This document shows, one piece after another, positions 1 through 7,056 of a stretch of 47,211 nucleotides of DNA. The translations under genes were made by a program, and so were the position numbers. The stretch comes from Acidobacteriota bacterium (GTDB lineage: Bacteria; Acidobacteriota; Terriglobia; Acidiferrales; UBA7541), in assembly GCA_003224145.1 (NCBI GenBank), contig QHYN01000207.1, forward strand, positions 1-47,211. Direction: 5' to 3'. The notes beneath the pieces are model-generated. The model made no database searches and had not been told where the DNA came from. It saw only the letters and a list, made by a program, of their open reading frames with translations. The stretch's first letter is position 1. The number at the start of each line of letters is the position of its first letter.

Positions 1-103
1 TACGCTCGCCTTCGCTCCGTTCCGCGACAGCCAAACCCCCAGAGGAAAGAACACCAAGAGAATTCCCGTTCAGCTCTTCCTTTTTCTTCCTCGCCCTGCT
101 CAT
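1..103 (-). other. Possible start of a gene running off the left edge
   Basis: On the minus strand an ATG at 103 opens a frame that stays open to the window edge (34 codons, beginning MSRARKKKEEL). No domain can be recognised, the codons near the edge are repetitive (Glu/Arg/Gly/Ser) and no good ribosome binding site is visible. It would follow the 53-residue ORF at 127-288 on the same strand. It may be a gene fragment or chance. Confidence 0.15.
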
Positions 104-126
104 TAATTAAGGGTACTAGACTTGTC

Positions 127-288
127 TCAGAGATGTTGGCACGGAGGGGCTTTCGGCAGAAAGTGCTCGGCACCAAAGTCCAGTGACAGAAGGACAAATG
201 TATTCACAAAGAGCAGCGTAACAAAGACCCGAAACACCGGCGGCTCCTTGCCCACGAACTCGAATCTGTGTCGTCCTCCTCCCGGCAT
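127..288 (-). CDS. Small single-pass membrane protein (53 aa), unknown
   Basis: A 53-residue frame starts at ATG 288 behind GAGGAAACA, a fair ribosome binding site, and ends with TGA at 127-129. It has a basic N-terminus, one hydrophobic helix at about residues 19-36 (VFVTLLFVNTFVLLSL) and a short Pro/Cys/His tail, which is the shape of a small inner-membrane protein. The plus-strand frame over the same bases (122-400) begins with TTG, has no binding site and unusual composition, so the minus frame is preferred. Function is unknown; no family is recognised. Confidence 0.42.
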   Translation of the reverse strand: MPGGGRHRFEFVGKEPPVFRVFVTLLFVNTFVLLSLDFGAEHFLPKAPPCQHL

Positions 289-453
289 TGTTTCCTCGCC
301 GAATAGTCTGCCAGATTCTGGTAGCGTTTTGCTGTTGAACCGTTCAGTGAGTGCAAATATTCTGCCGCTGAAACCAGCCCAGGCGATTCTAGCTAGCTAA
401 CGCGTAGTTCACGCGGTTCCCGGAAACGGACCCACTGCCCGCGCACCAGCTCC

Positions 454-482
454 TTGACTTGCATGCACCAGAGGCACATAGT
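454..482 (+). promoter_or_regulatory. Candidate sigma-70 promoter for the GYD gene
   Basis: TTGACT (454-459) and CATAGT (477-482) are separated by 17 bases and lie 41 bases before the start at 524. The -35 matches 5 of 6 consensus bases and the -10 matches 4 of 6. No gene is seen in the rest of 289-523. Confidence 0.35.
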
Positions 483-523
483 CGTGCCTCCCCAGTATTC
501 CTTCCCCCTCAAGGAGGCTCACC

Positions 524-883
524 ATGCCGTTCTTTCTGCATCAGGTCAGTTACACGCCGGAAGCGCTCGCGCGGCTCATTGCCAATCCCCAGGATCGCTT
601 TGACGCTGTGCGTGCGCCCATCGACAAACTCGGTGGGAGGGTGTTGAACTCCTATTTTGCATTTGGAGAGTATGACGCCGTGCTGATCACCGAGATGCCG
701 GACAACGTTTCCGCCGCGGCGATCGCATTGGCGTTTGCCGCCGGCGGTTCGCTGCGCAACTGCCAGACCACGACGCTGCTGTCCAACGCCGAGGGCCTGG
801 AGGCCATGCGCAAAGCTGCCAACTGCGGCTATAAGCCGGTGCAGGCAGCCGCCAGCGGCGCCGCTGCTAAGCCCGGTTCTTGA
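524..883 (+). CDS. GYD domain protein
   Basis: This 119-residue protein matches the GYD family, small proteins of alpha/beta (ferredoxin-like) fold. Visible family features are the early 'SYTPEALARLI' segment, the middle 'FGEYDAVLITEMPDN' strand and turn (the family's G-[ED]-YD signature), and an Ala-rich helix. It is probably cytoplasmic; no biochemical role is established for most members. The start is well supported by AAGGAGG seven bases before ATG 524. The last 20 or so residues are Ala/Gly-rich and probably disordered. It appears to be a single-gene unit. Confidence 0.85.
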   Translation: MPFFLHQVSYTPEALARLIANPQDRFDAVRAPIDKLGGRVLNSYFAFGEYDAVLITEMPDNVSAAAIALAFAAGGSLRNCQTTTLLSNAEGLEAMRKAANCGYKPVQAAASGAAAKPGS

Positions 884-1024
884 AGGGCGCCGCGCCGTAA
901 GCAACGATTCCGCTCAGCCGAGTCGGGCCAACCCGCCGAATCGGGCCACGGCAAATTGGGAGTGTACCTTTCCGAGCCTATTTCTGCGCACCAAATGATA
1001 GACTCTGCTCGAAGGAGGCCTGCG

Positions 1025-1705
1025 ATGCGCCCGAATCGTCTGCTTACTCTTACTCTTTCACCGCTGGCCCTGCTTGTCGTTCTGCTCGCAGCTTATTTCC
1101 TTGTGGCGGAGCAGCGCGCCGAAGCGCAATCCGCGCAGCCTCAGCGCGAGCCCACCGCTGCCGAGATAAGCAAGAAGGAGACGGTGGCCTCCGCCTTTTT
1201 GCGTGGCCTGCAATACCAGGAATATGAAGTGCCTTCCGCCGCCGAAGCCATGCCGGAGGAAAAATACGGCTACCGCCCAGCAGAGGGCAAATTCAAGAAC
1301 GAAAGGCCGGAGTTCGGTCCCGCGGAGGTTCGCACGTTCGGCGAGCAGGTTAAGCACGTGGCCTGCGCGAATTTCGGCTTCGCCGCCGAACTCGATGGCA
1401 CGAAGCCGCCCGAGGCGTGTGATAAAGGCGGTCCGAGTCCCGCAAAGACGAAGAAGGAATTGCTCACATACTTGCGCGATTCGTTTGCCGCCGCTCGCAA
1501 ATCCCTCGGCGCCATCGACGCGAAGAACATGTTCGAGCCCATCGAAGGCCCCTACGCCGGGCCGAATACGCGCCTGGGCATAGCTACCGTCATCGTTTGG
1601 CACAACGCCGACCACTACGGCCAGATGGTGCTCTACCTGCGGGAAAACAATATCGTGCCGCCCGCCAGCCGCCCGAATCCACCGAAGCTGCAGGACACCT
1701 ACTAA
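1025..1705 (+). CDS. Secreted DinB-like (putative metal-dependent) protein
   Basis: ATG 1025 follows GAAGGAGG and gives a 226-residue protein; an earlier in-frame start at 956 lacks a binding site and would bury the signal peptide. Residues 1-35 form a Sec-type signal (RPNR then a long Leu/Val/Ala stretch ending AEAQ). The rest resembles the DinB/YfiT four-helix-bundle superfamily, whose members bind a metal through three His residues. Here the likely ligands are the His in 'QVKHVAC' and the two in 'HNADHYGQ', the family's typical C-terminal H-x3-H motif. Export is a feature of many acidobacterial members. The substrate is unknown. Confidence 0.75.
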   Translation: MRPNRLLTLTLSPLALLVVLLAAYFLVAEQRAEAQSAQPQREPTAAEISKKETVASAFLRGLQYQEYEVPSAAEAMPEEKYGYRPAEGKFKNERPEFGPAEVRTFGEQVKHVACANFGFAAELDGTKPPEACDKGGPSPAKTKKELLTYLRDSFAAARKSLGAIDAKNMFEPIEGPYAGPNTRLGIATVIVWHNADHYGQMVLYLRENNIVPPASRPNPPKLQDTY

Positions 1706-1735
1706 ACTGGTCGTCGTTGTAAGACTTCTTTTGAC

Positions 1736-1781
1736 TTGTACAAAAACGTGCAACTCCCATGATTTGTACGTTTCTGTACAA
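1736..1781. promoter_or_regulatory. Two TTGTAC-N6-GTACAA-like dyads forming a larger inverted repeat
   Basis: The bases at 1736-1753 (TTGTAC-N6-GTGCAA) and 1764-1781 (TTGTAC-N6-GTACAA) are each near-perfect or perfect dyads. They are also 16/18 inverted copies of one another across a 10-base spacer. The pair lies in the leader between the DinB-like gene and the small membrane protein gene at 1932. Paired palindromes of this size suggest tandem repressor sites; as RNA they could also form one long stem-loop. The cognate regulator is not evident here. Confidence 0.5.
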
Positions 1782-1931
1782 ATAATAAGAGTCGCCCATT
1801 TTCGCGGGCCGCCCGGATCCTCCGGAGTGGAAAGACTGAACTGCAGAGAGCCGTTTCGTGTATCGTGGGCTCACAGATTCCAGCAGCCTGCACCGCGGAT
1901 CCGTTTGGCAAGGCTCGCCTCTAGGAGGAAT

Positions 1932-2153
1932 ATGAAACGCGCTCTAATCATCGTCAGCGGCGTATCGGTCTTGTTCACCACCTTGGCCTTCGGGCACGTC
2001 ATGGTCCACGATACTGTGCACATGATGACCAGACATGAGGATAGCCATCTGTTCGTCGCTGTACACACCATTGTGGCGGTCGCCCTCGGCGTCCTGTCGT
2101 TGCTCGGAGCGTATTTTCTTCTGACGGGAGGGCGCCGCCAGAACTCGAACTGA
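1932..2153 (+). CDS. Small two-helix membrane protein (73 aa), unknown
   Basis: ATG 1932 sits six bases after AGGAGG. The 73-residue product has two hydrophobic helices (about residues 4-24 and 43-65). Between them is a His-rich loop (HVMVHDTVHMMTRHEDSH) with six His residues, which might bind metal. The longer in-frame ORF beginning at 1731 runs through the paired dyads and has no binding site. The gene is probably controlled by the operator-like repeats about 150 bases upstream. No family is recognised and the metal idea is only inference from composition. Confidence 0.6.
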   Translation: MKRALIIVSGVSVLFTTLAFGHVMVHDTVHMMTRHEDSHLFVAVHTIVAVALGVLSLLGAYFLLTGGRRQNSN

Positions 2154-2201
2154 GCTGTCGGCGCGTTCTGCTAAACTTTGGGTGTGTCCCCTCAAAATAC
2201 C

Positions 2202-2999
2202 ATGGAGAGCGTGAAGCCGAGGCTCGTCGGCATCCGCCTGCATCCGATCAAGGCGCTCGATCCGGTGCAGGTGAAAGAAGCGCGCATCGGCCCGGGCGGC
2301 GGGCTGGAATTCGACCGCGCCTGGGCGCTGTACTCTGCGGACGGCCAGTGGGTGAACGGCAAGCGCACCGCCGCCGTTCACTTGATCCGCGCCGCGTATG
2401 CGCCGGACCTCAGCTCCGTCACGCTTTCCCTTCCCGGCGATCGCGGCGGCATTCCCACGAAAACTTTCGACTTTCCGGGGGGCTCGGCGGACGCGGCGCA
2501 ATGGTTCAGCGCGTATTTCGAGCAGCCCATCACGGTGCGCCATTCTCCCGAAGGCTTTCCGGACGACACCGTCGCCAACGGCCCGACGATCATTTCGACG
2601 GCCTCGCTCGACGCGGTGGCGGCGTGGTTTCCCGGGCTGACTTCCAGCGACATGCGGCTGCGCTTTCGCACCACGCTGGAATTGGATGGCGTCCCGGCGT
2701 TTTGGGAAGATCAGCTTTTCGGCGCGGACCCGAACACGGCGGTGCGCTTTCGCATCGGCGATGTGAATTTCGAGGGCAGCAATCCCTGCGCGCGATGCCC
2801 GGTCCCTCCGCGCAATCCGCACACCGGCGCGGAGTTCACCGGCTTTCAGAAGCGCTTCACGGAACTCCGTCGCGCGACGCTCTCTCCTTGGTCGCCGCAG
2901 GAGCGTTTCGATCACTACTACCGCCTGGCCACCAACACGCGCGTCGCTCCGAGTGAGGCCGGCAAATCCCTTCGCGTCGGTGACCTGCTAGTGATCTGA
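2202..2999 (+). CDS. MOSC domain protein
   Basis: The 265-residue protein has an N-terminal MOSC beta-barrel (opening 'LVGIRLHPIKAL', with the family's YP[IV]K-like element as HPIK, then 'LEFDRAWALYSADGQW') and a C-terminal MOSC domain. The C-terminal domain carries 'NFEGSNPCARCPVPPRNP', whose Cys is the residue MOSC enzymes such as Moco sulfurase and mARC use for molybdenum-cofactor or sulfur chemistry. It therefore probably handles Moco or sulfur, but the substrate cannot be read from sequence. ATG 2202 is chosen over a TTG at 2178; neither has a strong binding site. No Moco genes lie nearby. Confidence 0.85.
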   Translation: MESVKPRLVGIRLHPIKALDPVQVKEARIGPGGGLEFDRAWALYSADGQWVNGKRTAAVHLIRAAYAPDLSSVTLSLPGDRGGIPTKTFDFPGGSADAAQWFSAYFEQPITVRHSPEGFPDDTVANGPTIISTASLDAVAAWFPGLTSSDMRLRFRTTLELDGVPAFWEDQLFGADPNTAVRFRIGDVNFEGSNPCARCPVPPRNPHTGAEFTGFQKRFTELRRATLSPWSPQERFDHYYRLATNTRVAPSEAGKSLRVGDLLVI

Positions 3000-3209
3000 A
3001 GGTCCAACGGCGAACAGTCCGTCCTGCAAATCATCGAAGGGGAGACAGGACGCCATCTCATTCACCGAAATTGCGCTGTTGTGCCGACAAACAGGTTGCC
3101 CACGCGTTGCTGCCATGGAATCTGGTAAGCTTCTGCGCTTGAACGATCCTGTGGTCTTTTCTTTAGCTCCTGTTGCCTTGGAGGACCGCCTCGAAGCGGA
3201 GCGGTGTTC

Positions 3210-4205
3210 ATGAACTTTGTCGACCGCGGCCTGGTTGCGGTGCACAAATTCCGGCGCTGGTGGAGCCGCCGCGTCCTCCGGCAACCCTGGATGCTCGAAC
3301 AGTTTGGCAATCCCTTCCTTCAAGAGAGCATGCTGCTGGACAAGGCGCGTTGCGAAGCCTATCGCGAGGCGATTTTCCGCACGGTAAAGCCGGGCGACGT
3401 GGTGGTGGATCTTGGCGCCGGTACCGGTTTGCTCTCGTTCTTCGCGGCGCAAGCGGGAGCGCGCCGGGTCTATGCGCTGGAGATGAGCAAGATCGCCGAT
3501 GTGACCGCGGAGTTGATCGAAGCCAACGCCGTGCGCGATCGCATCACGCTGATTCGCAAAAACTCGAGAAGGGCGCGGCTGCCAGAACGCTGCGACGTCC
3601 TGGTCACCGAAACTCTCAGCGCGTTTTGCTTCGACACGGAAAACACCATCGAGTACGTCGCCGACGCCCGAGAGCGCTTCCTGAAGCCCGGCGCGCGCAT
3701 CATTCCCGAATCCGCGGACACCTTTCTTCTGCCGTTTGCTTCGCAAGCGTTTGGCGCGGGACGGCTGCCATTGCCGTTCTACGGCATCGATTTCCGCCCG
3801 TTCCGGAAAAGACTTTTCGGCGAGTTTGGCCTCGTGCGCGCTTCCGGCAAGCCGTTTGTTGCGCTCAGCCAGGCCGCGCTTTGCTACCACATCGATTTTC
3901 GCAAGGACATCAAGAACCCCACGAAGACTTTCGTTCCTTTTCGCATCACCACCGATGGCCGCCTAGATGGCTTCCTCGGCTGGTTCGAGGCGCGGCTGTG
4001 CGAAGGCGTTACGCTCAGCAACTCGCCCTACCTACCGCTCACGCACTGGTGGCAGCACTGCCTTCCCGTTGCGGAACAGCCCTCCTATCGCGCCGGCCAG
4101 ATGCTTCTCCTCTGCCTCGATCCCAACATGGTTGCCGGCGAAGCCCATTGGAAATACGCCGTCCAGCCCGCCATTTCAGATTCTCTTCCTGTTCGGCAAG
4201 AATGA
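3210..4205 (+). CDS. PRMT-like SAM-dependent methyltransferase
   Basis: The 331-residue protein has a class I SAM-binding fold: motif I VVDLGAGTG at about 65-73, followed by an acidic strand end (YALEMS, about 89-93). The sequence around it, including 'FFAAQAGARRVYALEMS' and 'TETLSAFCFDTENTIE', resembles eukaryotic protein arginine methyltransferases more than ordinary small-molecule methyltransferases. Two Glu residues, E134 and E144, fall where PRMTs carry their 'double-E' loop, though ten rather than nine residues apart. A C-terminal beta-rich half (about 170-325) would match the PRMT barrel. ATG 3210 is preferred over GTG 3204 because of its distance from GGAG. The natural substrate is unknown. 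Confidence 0.75.
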   Translation: MNFVDRGLVAVHKFRRWWSRRVLRQPWMLEQFGNPFLQESMLLDKARCEAYREAIFRTVKPGDVVVDLGAGTGLLSFFAAQAGARRVYALEMSKIADVTAELIEANAVRDRITLIRKNSRRARLPERCDVLVTETLSAFCFDTENTIEYVADARERFLKPGARIIPESADTFLLPFASQAFGAGRLPLPFYGIDFRPFRKRLFGEFGLVRASGKPFVALSQAALCYHIDFRKDIKNPTKTFVPFRITTDGRLDGFLGWFEARLCEGVTLSNSPYLPLTHWWQHCLPVAEQPSYRAGQMLLLCLDPNMVAGEAHWKYAVQPAISDSLPVRQE

Positions 4206-4280
4206 GCCGCCTTTAAGCTGGGAACAAACGAGCTCAACTCGGCGTCTGTATAGCAGCCGAGGTGAAAAAGGCATGCCTCC

Positions 4281-4703
4281 ATGACTTGGAACCCATGGAC
4301 ATTTTTCCTAATGCTTGACTATTTCTCGCGAATTTATTTTGTTGGCGCACTGTTTTTTGCATTTTGGAGCTTCATAACTATTATCCGAATCATAGTTGGC
4401 GTTCAATCGATGAAAGTACGATCGGACAATTTCAAGGAATCTGCGTATTCAGAGCTGGAAAGGATGAACCGCAACGTCCATTCGATCTTTTCTCTGGGCT
4501 TGACTTTCACGGGGGGCTGCTGCGTCAACCAAATCTTCGGGGTCTGCTTTGTATACATGGCTCGCGCTACCGACGCGAATCCATTCTTTGCGCTTCGCCA
4601 AGCGTGGATTGTTATGCAGGTCTTGCTATGCCTTCTTGTCTCGTTAGATGCCGTCCGCCGATATGGTTCCTCAACTCTCGAACGACATCGTCCCGAACGT
4701 TAG
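4281..4703 (+). CDS. Hypothetical multi-pass membrane protein (140 aa)
   Basis: The 140-residue product is strongly hydrophobic, with about three predicted helices: residues 7-38, 68-93 and 105-125. A polar linker (SDNFKESAYSELERMNRN) lies between the first two. The arrangement faintly recalls MotA/TolQ-type channel subunits, but no defining motif is present, so no function is assigned. Binding-site evidence is weak (GAGGTGAAAAAGG is 8 or more bases upstream). GC content is lower than that of its neighbours, which might mean acquisition from elsewhere. Its 3' end is only 21 bases from the convergent ORF that ends at 4725. Confidence 0.55.
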   Translation: MTWNPWTFFLMLDYFSRIYFVGALFFAFWSFITIIRIIVGVQSMKVRSDNFKESAYSELERMNRNVHSIFSLGLTFTGGCCVNQIFGVCFVYMARATDANPFFALRQAWIVMQVLLCLLVSLDAVRRYGSSTLERHRPER

Positions 4704-4724
4704 ATTTGTGGCCTTCACTGGATT

Positions 4725-5123
4725 CTAAGCACCGGCAGCAAAGTATTTCCTCGGAGGGAACATGCCGCGGCGCAGCAATTCCCTGCCGCAACGATGGCGG
4801 ATCTGCTCCGACCAATTCACCCAACTGTGCTCGCTCAAGCCGAGAAAATGCCGCGCCGTTTCATACGGAGCGAGCCCCAGGTAGTAGAGGCGGAACAGTA
4901 CCATGCGCGAAGCCCACTCCGGGCCATCGAGCGCCGCCTGCCCCGCCAGCGCAAAATCCGCCACCCACTCGCTCAGCTTCGGCCGGATATCCGGCCGCCA
5001 CAGAAATTTCTCCGTGTCCTTCCAGTTCCGCGCAGAAACGCCGCGCTTCGTCTCCAGCACTTCCCGCGCGCCACGATACACTTCCCAGCACACATCAAAC
5101 GCCAGCTCCGGTTTGACGCCCAT
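4725..5123 (-). CDS. Unknown protein with a C-terminal HTH-like segment (islet ORF C)
   Basis: ATG 5123 lies close behind GGCGGAGGAG and gives a 132-residue protein. It is Trp-rich (eight Trp) with many charged helices. The C-terminal part, 'LGLAPYETARHFLGLSEHS' followed by 'WVNWSEQIRHRCGRELLRRG' and 'MFPPRKYF', reads like a sigma-region-4 or transposase-type helix-turn-helix followed by a short tail. It comes right after ORF B (27-base gap) on the same strand and may be translated with it. Small pairs of this type occur in prophage regulatory regions, but I cannot name the family; function is unassigned. Confidence 0.6.
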   Translation of the reverse strand: MGVKPELAFDVCWEVYRGAREVLETKRGVSARNWKDTEKFLWRPDIRPKLSEWVADFALAGQAALDGPEWASRMVLFRLYYLGLAPYETARHFLGLSEHSWVNWSEQIRHRCGRELLRRGMFPPRKYFAAGA

Positions 5124-5149
5124 AGCTCCTCCGCCAACGCTATTGCGAT

Positions 5150-5509
5150 CTACCGCGTCATCGCACGAGGAGCCAGCCGCGCCCTCTGCCGCCGCCTCCG
5201 CTTCCGCCCCACAATTCTGCGAACCGGGCGCTGGAGTTGATATTCCCAAACCGTGCCGAAATCTTCCCCGCGCAGAATTTTGCCCGTTGTGCGCTGCTGT
5301 TTCTCCACCTCGAATCCGCCGAACTGCGGCTTGCGCAGATGCCGCAATTGCGCGGAAATGCTCGCGGGCGGGTAATGCGTCAGCTTGGCGAGCTCGTCGA
5401 GCGTCAGCCACGTTTCACATTCCCGCGCGCTCAGCATCACGTCACAAAGCACATCGCGCTGCCTCCGCCGCAGACTCCCCTGCGCCGCCCTTCGCCCCGT
5501 CCTCCCCAT
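5150..5509 (-). CDS. Winged-helix-like DNA-binding protein (islet ORF B)
   Basis: ATG 5509 follows GGGAGGGGGG at good spacing. The 119-residue product contains a winged-helix-like core at about residues 25-90: 'LTLDELAKLTHYPPASISAQL' (cut here at positions 35-55) with a recognition-helix look, a basic wing 'RHLRKPQFGGFEVEKQQR', and a closing strand 'GTVWEYQL'. The N- and C-termini are Arg-rich. This suggests a small transcriptional or replication regulator. The gene is the middle one of three close minus-strand ORFs. Arg-rich ends and high GC make chance coding in other frames likely; those were discarded. Confidence 0.6.
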   Translation of the reverse strand: MGRTGRRAAQGSLRRRQRDVLCDVMLSARECETWLTLDELAKLTHYPPASISAQLRHLRKPQFGGFEVEKQQRTTGKILRGEDFGTVWEYQLQRPVRRIVGRKRRRRQRARLAPRAMTR

Positions 5510-5532
5510 GTCCGCCCCCCTCCCGCCGCTGG

Positions 5533-5826
5533 CTACGTCTCGGCAGGAAACTCATCCGCCGCCGGCCGCGGCCCGCTTGTGCCTTCATCGTCGTCACTCT
5601 CGCCCTGCGTCCAGGCCGTACGGTCCGGGTCCTCGTAATCTCCTGCGCATGCACTGCATGCGCGTACCGCGCCCTGCGTGCAAACTCTTCCGTCCCCGGA
5701 CATACCGCAGGAGACTCCCTGCCCGCTCCAAGGCTGTAAATCCGACCGCCAAGGTTTTGCACAGTTTTCCACAGATATTAGAGACTCGGTACTATAGACA
5801 TTAACTAATGGCCTGTTACTTTTCAT
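5533..5826 (-). CDS. Uncertain upstream ORF of the islet (ORF A), possibly frameshifted
   Basis: Two overlapping minus frames look partly coding. Frame 1 starts with GTG at 5762 and begins MQNLGGRIYSLGAGRESPAV; its first 40 residues look natural, then it degenerates into Arg/Gly. Frame 2 (5826-5533) has an implausible start but a natural acidic end, 'DPDRTAWTQGESDDDEG'. A single protein of about 75 residues made from the first part of frame 1 and the last part of frame 2 would end 23 bases before ORF B, so a frameshift near 5640 (error, decay or programmed) is possible. No function can be given. Confidence 0.3.
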   Translation of the reverse strand: MKSNRPLVNVYSTESLISVENCAKPWRSDLQPWSGQGVSCGMSGDGRVCTQGAVRACSACAGDYEDPDRTAWTQGESDDDEGTSGPRPAADEFPAET

Positions 5827-5851
5827 TTATATTGCTCTCCAGGAGGCCCAC

Positions 5852-6169
5852 GTGCCCGGTTCCAAAATGCAACCCCCGTGGGAGTTCCTTCTCACGGCCT
5901 CGCGCAACTCGCTGCAGAGCTTTGAACTTTCTCGTCTCAGCCATGCCGCCAATCTCCGCAAAGAAATTGGCGCACTGCTGGATGAATGGCTGGATGAAAA
6001 CGCTTGCGCCATGCTGGCGCGCTGGCTCATCGAGAAGCACGAACGGCCTTTGCGCGATACAAAGGCCGCTCGGGCCGATGAATCGCTGCCGCCGCACCGG
6101 CATTCTGTGTCCGATAATGTTTTTGCGAAGGGGGACCCGGCGTCGCCCGTAAACCGCGGCTCCGCATGA
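5852..6169 (+). CDS. Small helical protein of unknown function (105 aa)
   Basis: GTG 5852 follows AGGAGG with a five-base spacer, which decides the start (an internal ATG at 5867 lacks one). The 105-residue product is helical for residues 8-65, with Leu/Ala-rich amphipathic segments (SRNSLQSFELSRLSHAANLR) and several Trp residues, then a polar disordered tail. A long antisense frame covers the region but has no binding site and poor composition. It starts 26 bases from the left end of the divergent islet ORF A, so the two could share a promoter region. No known domain is recognised. Confidence 0.6.
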   Translation: MPGSKMQPPWEFLLTASRNSLQSFELSRLSHAANLRKEIGALLDEWLDENACAMLARWLIEKHERPLRDTKAARADESLPPHRHSVSDNVFAKGDPASPVNRGSA

Positions 6170-6513
6170 GGGAAGAACTATTTTTGGTGACGAAAACCGC
6201 AAATTGCCGCTGAATTCGCTGGAGGGCGCGACGCTCACGCGTTCTCTTGCTGGTGTGCGCCGATTCTCGCTTGGGGAGGCATGCCATTCGCGCAACGCAA
6301 TGCGCTTCTCCAGCGCCGCGCATCCTCGCGCCCAGACCCCGCTGCTTCCGCGCATCCACTCCTCGCTCGCCACGCCATCCTCCGATAACTTGCGTCTTCG
6401 TCACCTTATAAGTATTAGAGGACACGCGAGGAGGGCGATCGGAACATCCGCGTCACCCGCAGGCACACTTTGGCAAATGTCCTGAAACGCGGAACGACTA
6501 CACGCGCCAATTC
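6170..6513. other. Region without a supported gene
   Basis: Between the 105-residue ORF and nuoI there are 344 bases. Open frames exist on both strands but are Arg/Ser-rich, lack binding sites and overlap neighbours. No tRNA, clear terminator or repeat was seen. Confidence 0.5.
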
Positions 6514-6987
6514 TTAGCGCGACCTTGCAGGAACAGCCGGAGCTTTTTCGAGGAGTTGTTCTTTACGGTAGACGAGAGAGTTGATGTCGTACGTTGCGAG
6601 CTCGAATCCGTGGCCATGCGTGATGGCATCGGTCGGGCACGCTTCGACGCAGTACCCGCAGAATATGCACCGCGAATAATCAATGTTATATACGCTTGCA
6701 TAACGCTCACCGGCAGAGATCCGGTTGGCGTCGGTGTTCTCCGCCGCTTCAATATAGATGCAATTTGCTGGGCAGGCCGCCGCGCACAGAAAGCAGCCCA
6801 CACATTTCTCAAGACCGTTTTCATCGCAGTGCAGCACGTGGATACCCCGATAGCGCGGCTGAAAGTGCACAGGCTCATAGGGGTAGTTTTCCGTGACGGT
6901 CTTCCGGAACATGTTGCGGAAAGTCAGGCTGAAGCCCTTCACCAGCGCCCCGAAAGTTTCGCCTACTTCACGAAGAATAGATGGCAT
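6514..6987 (-). CDS. nuoI: NADH-quinone oxidoreductase subunit I (8Fe ferredoxin-type)
   Basis: The 157-residue protein has the NuoI layout: an N-terminal amphipathic anchor ('GALVKGFSLTFRNMFRK'), the 'PYEPVHFQPRYRGIHVL' segment, and two [4Fe-4S] motifs. The cluster ligands are C62-C65-C68-C72 and C107-C110-C113-C117. In complex I this subunit carries clusters N6a and N6b and passes electrons toward the quinone site at the membrane. No other nuo gene is in the window; it is the last gene of the run from parA, 69 bases after ypdA. It is either a detached complex I gene or an extra copy. Confidence 0.9.
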   Translation of the reverse strand: MPSILREVGETFGALVKGFSLTFRNMFRKTVTENYPYEPVHFQPRYRGIHVLHCDENGLEKCVGCFLCAAACPANCIYIEAAENTDANRISAGERYASVYNIDYSRCIFCGYCVEACPTDAITHGHGFELATYDINSLVYRKEQLLEKAPAVPARSR

Positions 6988-7056
6988 CGGTTAGCAGTCT
7001 AACAAACGCAAAGGGTGCCAGCAAATTAGTGCTTGAACTCCCCTTTCTGGCGCCTC

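Noticed and set aside
122-400. 92-codon plus frame
   Set aside because: TTG start, no ribosome site, Ser/Arg/Pro-rich; the opposite 53-codon frame fits better.
1944-2915. 323-codon minus frame
   Set aside because: It is a shadow of the MOSC gene, very Arg-rich, with no domain.
3173-4216. Second long plus frame over the methyltransferase
   Set aside because: It is Arg/His/Pro-rich and out of frame; the +3210 frame has clear motifs.
5816-6373. Minus frame opposite the 105-residue ORF
   Set aside because: The plus frame has AGGAGG and better composition.
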